Positions 53,917 through 60,942 of a stretch of DNA of 64,000 bases are shown one piece after another (the first letter of the stretch is position 1; every line of letters begins with the position of its first letter). Both the position numbers and the translations under genes were made by a program. The notes under the pieces were generated by a model. That model had not been told where the DNA came from. It worked only from the letters and a program-made list of their open reading frames with translations, and ran no database searches. Source of the DNA: Paenibacillus gallinarum (GTDB lineage Bacteria > Bacillota > Bacilli > Paenibacillales > Paenibacillaceae). The stretch is from NCBI RefSeq assembly GCF_014836635.1, contig NZ_JACSQL010000007.1:108668-172667 (forward strand). Direction: 5' to 3'.

Positions 53917-55605
53917 CTATGGTTTTTGTTCTAAAAACCACTGATTGACTTCTTCTGTTATCTGATCACCGCCTAGCTTCTTCCACTGCTCGACAAAACG
54001 GTCAAACTCTTCAATAGACCTGCCGAGTATAATGTCCATATATACTTGAAGTTGAATTTCATTCAAAATGGACTGTTTTTCGATCATGGTTTCCGTTGTA
54101 GTACCTACAAAGCTCTCGTACAATAATTGATTATTTTTTTCGTAACGATCAATGATGGCCAGAGCACCTTGTTTTCCATATGTTCGTTCCCAGCCCCATC
54201 CAATTTCGATGTTACCGCTTCCAGATAGATACGTAATGATATTTTTCTGGATTGCTTTGGCTTCTTCATTCAGTTTAGAATAGTCCCCTGTAATGCGGGC
54301 TTCCTTCAATTGTTGAAAAGCCTCCATGTTTTTCCTTGCTGGATAGGGTGTTATAGGAGAAAGCTGCCACACGGGATAGGGAGAACTATAGTATTTTTCA
54401 TATTCTGCAGTGTCCCCCCAGTTCTTTTCTAAATGTAAGTTGAACATCTTAATGATCGCTTCCGGATGCTCGACTCCTTTTTTCACAGCGATAAAACGAG
54501 TCGTGTTGAACTTTAGCGGTACCTTTGGTGCTTCTCCGGAAACAGAGACGATAGGAAACGCTCGCCAATCCGCATTTGAATCACTCTCACGGCTCACTTG
54601 AACAAGAAACGACCCCCACTGTTCTCCGTATAACATTCCTATTTTGCCCTTGGCCACTTGTTCTTTGACTTTGATCCCATTCTTCATGGCAAATTCACTA
54701 TCCAAATATCCATTACGATACATATTTTGCAGTGACAACAAAGCCGATTTTACTTCAGGCTGAGTACCTCCATACGTAAGTTTTCCTGAATTATCATGAA
54801 TCCACATCATTGGGAAAGCATTATAACCTGCCATAAAAGAGGTGAGCCCCATAACGGGATCCCATAAATATTGAGTTGCTGCCAGCCCAAATGTGTCATT
54901 TTGGCCATTTTGATCAGGGTCTCGCTCTGTAAACGCTTTCGAAACTGCGATCAGTTCATCCATCGTCTGTGGTGGTTTCAGATTCAGTCTTTCAAGCCAA
55001 TCGGTACGAATCCAAAGTACCTGTGCAGTCTCAATAGAAGAATTCGTTTCGGGAATGCCCATCAATTTTCTATCTATGGTGGCTGCTTCAAAAGGTCCTG
55101 ATCCTTCTTGGCTCAAAATTTCTTTGGTGAGCGGAGTCGCATACGTATCAAATACGTTCGTCAAATCTTGAATATATCCAGCGTTACTTAACAGCCTCAA
55201 CTGCTCAGCATCCACTCGTACCACATCAGGAATATTACCTGAAGAGAGATCAACACTAAATTTTTGTGCGTATAAGTCTCCTTTAGCGGTCCAATCATAC
55301 GTAATTTGGATTCCTAAAACTTCTTCGTAAAGTTGACTCCAGGTGTTATCGTTTAATGTTTGTCCTGGCAAACTTCTAATTAGTTCATCAAGCTGAGCAC
55401 TCGTTTCTCTTACAAAAGAGACCTTGATGGGCGGGTCGTACTTTCTTAATCCCACCTCTTCATACTCAAGTCTTGTCGTATTTTCATCTGCAAGCGGATC
55501 AAAAACTTTGTTTGCTTCGTTGTTAGGACTGCAGGCATATAGTAACTGAAAACTAAGGAACACTGTAAGCGCAATATTCATCTTATTCATTACGCATAAC
55601 CGCAC
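53917..55605 (-). CDS. Solute-binding lipoprotein beside the two-component genes
   Basis: About 562 residues: lipobox LLYACSP and an LplA-like solute-binding domain (WSQLYEEVLGIQITYDWTAK, AGYIQDLTNVFDTYATP, DQNGQNDTFGLAAT, IGMLYGEQWGSF). There are no permease genes on either side. It is followed after about 90 bases by the kinase and regulator genes, suggesting a ligand-presenting role for the kinase rather than transport. The frame opens with a GTG lacking an SD at 55623; a second GTG at 55605 has a GTGGGG 7 bases upstream. Confidence 0.85.
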   Translation of the reverse strand: MRLCVMNKMNIALTVFLSFQLLYACSPNNEANKVFDPLADENTTRLEYEEVGLRKYDPPIKVSFVRETSAQLDELIRSLPGQTLNDNTWSQLYEEVLGIQITYDWTAKGDLYAQKFSVDLSSGNIPDVVRVDAEQLRLLSNAGYIQDLTNVFDTYATPLTKEILSQEGSGPFEAATIDRKLMGIPETNSSIETAQVLWIRTDWLERLNLKPPQTMDELIAVSKAFTERDPDQNGQNDTFGLAATQYLWDPVMGLTSFMAGYNAFPMMWIHDNSGKLTYGGTQPEVKSALLSLQNMYRNGYLDSEFAMKNGIKVKEQVAKGKIGMLYGEQWGSFLVQVSRESDSNADWRAFPIVSVSGEAPKVPLKFNTTRFIAVKKGVEHPEAIIKMFNLHLEKNWGDTAEYEKYYSSPYPVWQLSPITPYPARKNMEAFQQLKEARITGDYSKLNEEAKAIQKNIITYLSGSGNIEIGWGWERTYGKQGALAIIDRYEKNNQLLYESFVGTTTETMIEKQSILNEIQLQVYMDIILGRSIEEFDRFVEQWKKLGGDQITEEVNQWFLEQKP

Positions 55606-55780
55606 GGACAGACCCCACTTCACTAGTTATATAGAAATGACGAGTTGCATTATGATAATTATCAAGAACGGATTTGTCATAAGCAAGATGCATATTTCTA
55701 TTTTGTTACCATCTCTTTACATTTTCCTTTGATTATCGCATAGGTTTTCTTTGTCTACAATGGACCTTATTTTATGATAT

Positions 55781-55833
55781 AAAAAAACCGGAGGTCAGTT
55801 TCTTCTTTTACAGAAGTTACTTTCGCTCCGGTT
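55781..55833 (-). terminator. Terminator of the sigma/anti-sigma operon
   Basis: Outer stem AACCGGAG / CTCCGGTT, about 32 bases apart with an inner hairpin, followed on the minus strand by seven T. Confidence 0.75.
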
Positions 55834-55862
55834 CACATTTATCTGTTTTGAACTCTGACTTC

Positions 55863-57194
55863 TTACTTCTTATTTATTGGGATGGATATGCTCTTATTAT
55901 GTTTTTCGATATAATCAAATTCGTCTAGCAAGAGGAAATCTGGTTTGTCTGATGTTTTGAAGGAATACGTCTGCTCCCATAAGATATTACCGTTTTTCAA
56001 ATCCCATGGACGGGAATCAGAAATGGAAGATACGGGAATTACTTTTCCGCCTGCTTGCACGGATAGATTGTCTGTTTTTAGGAACGTGAATTGTTTTCTA
56101 GCGATGACGACATCATAACCTGTATCGGTTTTTGTTACGCTTCGAATCCATATTTTTTCACTGCCTAATTTAATAGATTGATCTGATGGAGAAGCAAGAG
56201 AGATCGGTTCTTCTACTTTTTGCTTTCCAGGAAAATTGGCAAGTACAAGTTCAATGGTTTCTACTTTATCGGTAGGAATCACATCATATTCTAGAACAAA
56301 TACAGGATCGACCAAAACCCCCTTTTCGGTCACACTTTCTGAACGCCCTTCCCATTGTTTTACTTCTATTCCATTAACATATAGTTTTGTATTACCTGAA
56401 AATCTAGGTGAACCTTCAATATCCAATTCATAATGCCCCTTCACGATTGTTGAAGTTGGTGAAGCAGTGATGGAGTCATAGTGGACAGCTCCCTGATCCA
56501 CAGTAACAGATTTAGAAATCTCCTCTTTAATAATACTCTTCATCGCTTTATTGGCTTCGTATTTGAAGGAGATCGGATAAGCTACCTTTTCCTCATTATC
56601 CGGCCAATCTATAAATGTAACGGTTAATGTTCTAGAGAAGGGACTAACAGGCTCGAATTTATATACTCCCTTGAAATAAGTCTCGTCTTCGTCATTTCTA
56701 TAAGTCTTGCCCCCTCCCTGCCAATCGGAATCAGTCAAGAAACCTTTAATATTATATGCAGAGTAACGATCTGAACCGTTATCAGTATATATAGAGCCAT
56801 CAGGACGATCTATAGTGTAATACAATAAAAATGCGTTATCGTCTGCAATAACCCCGTCAATGGTAATAACCGTGCCATCATCTAGTGTTGTGCTTTTGTT
56901 GACCGTTTGTCCGTATCCTTTCTCCTCTACTTCACTAAAGCTAAGAGAACTTAGCTCCATTTTATTAAGTAACATCCCCCCGTAGTAAGCAAATGCAGAA
57001 TAATGATATGTTCCAAAAATCAAGAGGAGCGCTGCAGCGGATGAGGCAAACCATGTCATTGCTTTATTTCTTTTCTTTTTCTTAACAGCAACATGTTCAA
57101 GTGTACTCCGAAGTCTACTCTCAAGTTCTGACGGAGCCTTTATCATATGTGAGGTCTGTTTGTGTTTTTCTAATTGTTCCTCGATTATTGTCAT
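55863..57194 (-). CDS. DUF4179-type anti-sigma-like membrane protein
   Basis: A 443-residue protein: cytoplasmic N-terminus (about 1-45), one membrane helix (TWFASSAAALLLIFGTYH), and an extracellular DUF4179 region (DDGTVITIDGVIADDNAFLL) with further beta-rich domains. Such proteins are encoded after ECF sigma factors and presumably restrain them. GGAGG with 8-base spacing favours the ATG at 57194 over two upstream GTGs. The start lies 74 bases inside the sigma gene. Confidence 0.85.
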   Translation of the reverse strand: MTIIEEQLEKHKQTSHMIKAPSELESRLRSTLEHVAVKKKKRNKAMTWFASSAAALLLIFGTYHYSAFAYYGGMLLNKMELSSLSFSEVEEKGYGQTVNKSTTLDDGTVITIDGVIADDNAFLLYYTIDRPDGSIYTDNGSDRYSAYNIKGFLTDSDWQGGGKTYRNDEDETYFKGVYKFEPVSPFSRTLTVTFIDWPDNEEKVAYPISFKYEANKAMKSIIKEEISKSVTVDQGAVHYDSITASPTSTIVKGHYELDIEGSPRFSGNTKLYVNGIEVKQWEGRSESVTEKGVLVDPVFVLEYDVIPTDKVETIELVLANFPGKQKVEEPISLASPSDQSIKLGSEKIWIRSVTKTDTGYDVVIARKQFTFLKTDNLSVQAGGKVIPVSSISDSRPWDLKNGNILWEQTYSFKTSDKPDFLLLDEFDYIEKHNKSISIPINKK

Positions 57195-57723
57195 CACGCT
57201 CACCTCCGATCATGAGTTTTAATTTCTTCATTCCTACTGAAATTCTTGATTTGGTTGTGCCAAGCGGAACACCGGTCATGTCCGCGATCGTCTGATAGGC
57301 AAGATCATGAACATAACGAAGTTCAATGGCTTCTCGTTGCGGGCCATCTAAATGAGATAGCAACACCTGCATGTCCAATTCTGATTCCGTATCGCGATAA
57401 GGTGAGTCATCAGTAAATACTGAATATGCTGAATCCTCATCTTCCTCAAGTGACAGATAACGTTCCTTTTTGCGTAGTAAAGTTTTACATCGATTTACAA
57501 GAATGGTTTTGCTCCAGCTGTAGAATGCTTCTCCTTTATGCAGTTGATCGATCTTTTCATAGAGTGTAACGATCATATCTTCCATTGCATCCATCGCATC
57601 ATGTTCGTTCCCCATGTATGTATAGGCTAGACGATAATAAGCGTCCTGATCAGCTAGGATTAGTTCTAATAACGCTTCTTTATTTCCTTTTTTGGCTTGT
57701 TTGACAAGACGGCTTATTTTCAT
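57121..57723 (-). CDS. ECF-type RNA polymerase sigma factor
   Basis: A 200-residue sigma factor: region 2 (LAYTYMGNEHDAMDAMEDMI, FYSWSKTILVNRCK) and region 4 (LDGPQREAIELRYVHDLAYQ, GVPLGTTKSRISVGMKKLK). AAAGGGGGGAG immediately upstream fixes the ATG at 57723; the open frame begins 123 bases earlier. The last 25 codons extend beyond region 4 and overlap the anti-sigma gene in another frame. The regulon is unknown. Confidence 0.92.
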   Translation of the reverse strand: MKISRLVKQAKKGNKEALLELILADQDAYYRLAYTYMGNEHDAMDAMEDMIVTLYEKIDQLHKGEAFYSWSKTILVNRCKTLLRKKERYLSLEEDEDSAYSVFTDDSPYRDTESELDMQVLLSHLDGPQREAIELRYVHDLAYQTIADMTGVPLGTTKSRISVGMKKLKLMIGGERDDNNRGTIRKTQTDLTYDKGSVRT

Positions 57724-57862
57724 GTTCTCCCCCCTTTCATAGATAAGAGATTGCAAAAGCTGTAAAAGTTCATTTAACACAAAAATACTTTCGATTTTCT
57801 TATTCGGAAGAAAAAATGGCTTTCTCCAATTAAGATGCAGAGACATGTTCCGACAAACGAAA

Positions 57863-57896
57863 AACCAGCCCTTCCACTGAAAGATAGGGACTGGTT
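57863..57896 (-). terminator. Terminator of the small membrane-protein gene
   Basis: Minus strand AACCAGTCCCT / AGGGCTGGTT followed by TTTTT. The stop codon of the 71-codon gene overlaps the first arm, supporting that gene as real. Confidence 0.75.
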
Positions 57897-58110
57897 ATTG
57901 AAAGATTGCTTTAAATAAAACGATAACAGCATTGAATATATAGACTATAATCGTAATTCCTACTGTATTGAAAAATACGTTCTTCCAATTTATTTTCACA
58001 TCTTTTTTCATAAATTCAAGTATGATAACAAAACAGAACATGGATAAGGTTACTCCGATAAGCCCATATTCATTAACAATAAGAAAATCTCGGAAATCAA
58101 GCTCAGCCAC
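57895..58110 (-). CDS. Small two-helix membrane protein, unknown
   Basis: A 71-residue protein with two predicted membrane helices (LIGVTLSMFCFVIILEF and FNTVGITIIVYIFNAVIVLF) separated by a short basic loop. No family recognised. GTG start with AGAGGTG 8 bases upstream; a terminator begins at its stop codon. An opposite-strand frame covers the same region but has no comparable signals. Confidence 0.6.
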   Translation of the reverse strand: MAELDFRDFLIVNEYGLIGVTLSMFCFVIILEFMKKDVKINWKNVFFNTVGITIIVYIFNAVIVLFKAIFQ

Positions 58111-58238
58111 AATTTCAGCACCTCTCGTTCTATTTTACATTATTATCCATATTAATCTATTTAACTCCATCCGTCTATGTATTGCTTGTCATTTTTCCTT
58201 AGAAAATATATGTTCTTCAAGTTTATTCCCCTTGTTCT

Positions 58239-58270
58239 ATGTTAGCGCTTACAGAATATTCTGTTATAAT
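58239..58270 (+). promoter_or_regulatory. PL3 lyase promoter with cre-like site
   Basis: 58239-58253, ATGTTAGCGCTTACA, matches cre with one mismatch. TATAAT at 58265-58270 is a perfect -10; the -35 position falls inside the cre-like site. Transcription would begin near 58277. Confidence 0.65.
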
Positions 58271-58273
58271 CGG

Positions 58274-58333
58274 GTTATGCGCAGAGGTGCACATCTGCGC
58301 ATAACTCCCGTGGTACCGACGTAAGGTCGGACC
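58274..58333 (+). promoter_or_regulatory. Two hairpins at the 5' end of the PL3 lyase mRNA
   Basis: 58274-58305 is a perfect 12-bp stem (GTTATGCGCAGA / TCTGCGCATAAC, 8-base loop) starting at the predicted transcription start. 58312-58333 is a second stem (GGTACCGAC / GTCGGACC with a bulged A). Neither has a T-run, so they look like 5' stabilising structures. Confidence 0.6.
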
Positions 58334-58364
58334 AAACAACCTACACTAGAAAGGGTGGAATTTA

Positions 58365-59042
58365 TTGAAAAAAGTTTTGGGTTTGTTTCTGTCTTTTGCC
58401 ATGCTCTCGATGTTTTATGTTGCTCAGCCCGTTTCGGTGTCAGCCGCATCCCCAATTGTAGTCAGCACAACAATTATCGTGCCCGAAGGCCAAACTTTTG
58501 ACGGCAGCGGAAAAACTTATGTAGCTAATCCGAGTACCCTGGGAGATGGCGGACAGGGAGAGAACCAGAAACCAATCTTTAGACTTGAGAAAAATGCAAC
58601 GCTGAAGAATGTAATCATTGGCGCTCCTGGCGCTGACGGGGTACATTGTTATGGAAACGCTACAATATCTAATGTTACGTGGCAGGATGTAGGCGAGGAT
58701 GCACTAACACTGAAAGCCTCAGGCACGGTCAATATTACAGGCGGCGGTGCATATAAAGCTTACGACAAAGTGTTCCAGGCCAATGCATCCGGGACCATTA
58801 ACATTAAGAACTTTAGAGCTGATGACATCGGTAAGCTGGCACGTCAGAACGGAGGATCTTCTTATGCAGTGAATTTCACACTGGATAGTTCCAACATTTC
58901 AAATGTGAAGGACTCGATTTTCCGTACGGACAGCAGCAGCAGTGCCGCAAAAATCACCAACACACGCTATTCTAAAGTACCTACCCTGTTTAAAGGTTTT
59001 GCCTCTGGTAAAACTACGCAATCAGGTAATACCCAATATTGA
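58365..59042 (+). CDS. Secreted pectate lyase, PL3 family
   Basis: A 225-residue PL3 pectate lyase: signal peptide ([17 protein letters not shown]...VSA) and a compact parallel beta-helix ([80 protein letters not shown]). It cleaves polygalacturonate with calcium. Full length for the family. TTG start preceded by AAGGGTGG with 7-base spacing. Single gene with structured leader and cre-like site. Confidence 0.95.
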   Translation: MKKVLGLFLSFAMLSMFYVAQPVSVSAASPIVVSTTIIVPEGQTFDGSGKTYVANPSTLGDGGQGENQKPIFRLEKNATLKNVIIGAPGADGVHCYGNATISNVTWQDVGEDALTLKASGTVNITGGGAYKAYDKVFQANASGTINIKNFRADDIGKLARQNGGSSYAVNFTLDSSNISNVKDSIFRTDSSSSAAKITNTRYSKVPTLFKGFASGKTTQSGNTQY

Positions 59043-59179
59043 AACAGGTATGATGCCTATTAACACTCCAGACCCATTCACTTGAAGCATTCTGAGAATG
59101 CTCACTTTCAATGGATAGCTATATTCGTTTTTTCATCTGAGGGTATATGTTTTTTCTTATTATTTTCTTGCGAATTAAC

Positions 59180-59219
59180 AAACAAAGGGTAAGGAGAGAT
59201 TCCCTCCTGCCCTTTGTTT
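59180..59219. terminator. Terminator between convergent genes
   Basis: Stem AACAAAGGG...AGGAG / CTCCT...CCCTTTGTT, A/T-rich on both sides, between the PL3 gene and the CD3324-type gene. A smaller hairpin AGCATTCT / AGAATGCT lies at about 59088-59104. Confidence 0.7.
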
Positions 59220-59233
59220 GTATTAAACGAAAA

Positions 59234-59932
59234 TTATAACTCATTAATAAAAAACAATACGTTTCCATAGTGACTCATAAACCTTTTATAATCCATAGTT
59301 TCCTTTAAAATAACGATCGCTGGATAAGCATTCACTTTGTGTTGTTTTAATGCTGCAAAAACTTCCTTCTGTTCAGTGCAATAAAACTTACCATCCTTAT
59401 ACTGAATAATTAGCGGGGGCAAATCCGATACGTTGTCTTCTGCTTCATTTGCATATTTCTTGTCTAACACGATTCCATCAAGCTGGATGAGACGCAAAGG
59501 GAATTTTACAACGCCAAAATATAGATGTTCTTCTCTTGTAAATTCATCGATATTCGAAGTGACTTTCTGGGTAAGGAGTAAATAACACTGGATCCATTCT
59601 TCAAGCATCCCGATACTTGCATATTTTACGGCTGATCCTACAGTGGGAGCATAAGTCATATTTCTATCCGTTTTCTTTGAGTAGATAATTTTCTTAATCG
59701 AATCCAAGGATAAAAAATATTCGTCTGCAAGATCTGAAACCGACAATCCACTTGCGTACTTATTGCGGATCATTATATTACGCCTTTGCAATCGATCTCG
59801 GTAACCAGACATTTCGCCCCAAGCTCTTTTTTCCTCTCCTGTAGGAATATAGAGAAGTTTCCCAGCCGCATATTTCTGAATTTCTCTTACTAACTTTTCA
59901 GGTAAAATATCACTAGCATTTTCGTATTTCAT
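59234..59932 (-). CDS. CD3324-type HTH protein with extended C-terminus
   Basis: A 232-residue protein. The N-terminal 90 residues match the small CD3324/Mor-like DNA-binding proteins: KYENASDILPEKLVREIQKY, GKLLYIPTGEEKRAWGE, LSVSDLADEYFLSLDSIKKI. The remaining 140 residues (FFxxN-type beta/alpha, ending YGNVLFFINEL) are not part of that small family and are unrecognised. AAAGGGAG precedes the ATG. It follows the phosphotransferase-like gene by 11 bases, so the two are one operon. Confidence 0.75.
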   Translation of the reverse strand: MKYENASDILPEKLVREIQKYAAGKLLYIPTGEEKRAWGEMSGYRDRLQRRNIMIRNKYASGLSVSDLADEYFLSLDSIKKIIYSKKTDRNMTYAPTVGSAVKYASIGMLEEWIQCYLLLTQKVTSNIDEFTREEHLYFGVVKFPLRLIQLDGIVLDKKYANEAEDNVSDLPPLIIQYKDGKFYCTEQKEVFAALKQHKVNAYPAIVILKETMDYKRFMSHYGNVLFFINEL

Positions 59933-59943
59933 AACTTCTCCCT

Positions 59944-60648
59944 TTACAGAGCGTATATACGATCTTTCAGTTCACTGATTGATTTAATAATGGAGATGCA
60001 GGACCCTGTGTCATCAATTGATGCATGCCACCGCAATACATCGATCCCCTTGTAATACGCCATACATAAAAATCTTTCCTTAAAATCTGGAATGACGATG
60101 TCCCTTTTTTTGCAATAATCGACTAAGCGTTCTGGAATCTTCAAGTAAGGTTTATTTAAGTCCATGATCGCAAAATCTAAGAGGAAATCACAAATTCCAG
60201 ATCTGCTCCAGTCGGGAAACCCAACCATAGTCTTTCCATCCGTAATCGTATTTTCGAAAAAGGTATTATTATTAACTAAATAACGTTTTCCTTCACAGTA
60301 ATCAATTCTGCTAATCATTTCCTTTAAGTATTTCTCTACGAAGTCACGCTCGATCATCGTTGTATCGTATAGTTCCTTCCAGTTATACCAATACCCTTCT
60401 TTATCTTCTGCAAAGGTGCCAATCAGATATTCCCTGCAGGTGCTATACTCTGTTTTACAATTCTCATTAAACTCACCATAGCCCTCTACTCCCGTTAAAC
60501 TAGCTGCACTCACCTTGAAAATTTCGTCAAAAAACAACTCATAGCATTCTGCAAATTGATATGGGTTTAATAAATCTGCAACAAATCCATTTGGTGTCAT
60601 ATTAACTTGATCAGGAAGCATGGACTTAATGATATCGTCTTTACTCAT
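59944..60648 (-). CDS. Degenerate aminoglycoside-phosphotransferase-like protein
   Basis: A 234-residue protein resembling the C-terminal lobe of APH enzymes, closest by eye to hygromycin phosphotransferase (YWYNWKELYDTTM, DYCEGKRYLVNNNTFFENTI, MVGFPDWSRSGICDFLLDFA). The N-terminal ATP-binding lobe is absent and the catalytic HxD/HGD position reads NNN, though the downstream Asp of the DW motif remains. It is probably not a kinase. TTAGGAGG upstream and an intact frame argue against a dead fragment. Co-transcribed with the CD3324-type gene. Confidence 0.7.
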   Translation of the reverse strand: MSKDDIIKSMLPDQVNMTPNGFVADLLNPYQFAECYELFFDEIFKVSAASLTGVEGYGEFNENCKTEYSTCREYLIGTFAEDKEGYWYNWKELYDTTMIERDFVEKYLKEMISRIDYCEGKRYLVNNNTFFENTITDGKTMVGFPDWSRSGICDFLLDFAIMDLNKPYLKIPERLVDYCKKRDIVIPDFKERFLCMAYYKGIDVLRWHASIDDTGSCISIIKSISELKDRIYAL

Positions 60649-60843
60649 ACTTATTTTTCCTCCTAATTAAAATGGTACACTCATCAGTTGCGCATCTGAT
60701 ATAGCGTAATGATAGCACTCGCAAACTACGTGATATAGGTAATGAATAGGTTTACTCAACGTTACACTAACCGAAAAGATCCCCAGCCAAAGTGAAAGGA
60801 AGCCTCTTCGAAGTATTCTTCAAAATGTACGCTACAATAAAAT

Positions 60844-60881
60844 AAAGAAGGCAGCACTCGTGATGAGTGGCTACCTTCTTT
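60844..60881 (-). terminator. Terminator of the PL11 gene
   Basis: Imperfect stem AAAGAAGG..AGC..ACTC / GAGT..GGCT..CCTTCTTT followed by TATTTTATT on the minus strand. The gap 60649-60942 otherwise shows only weak promoter-like TTGCGA/TATCAG on the minus strand for the phosphotransferase-like gene. Confidence 0.7.
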
Positions 60882-60942
60882 AAACGTAATGTTAGTATCT
60901 AACTGAGTAATAATATGCTCAGTATAATGGTAGATCGGAACA

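Noticed and set aside
57968..58324. 118-codon plus-strand frame upstream of the PL3 lyase
   Set aside because: It runs through the predicted PL3 promoter and leader hairpin and opposes a small gene with better signals.
59944..60648. Active aminoglycoside resistance gene
   Set aside because: The ATP-binding lobe and catalytic HxD residues are missing.
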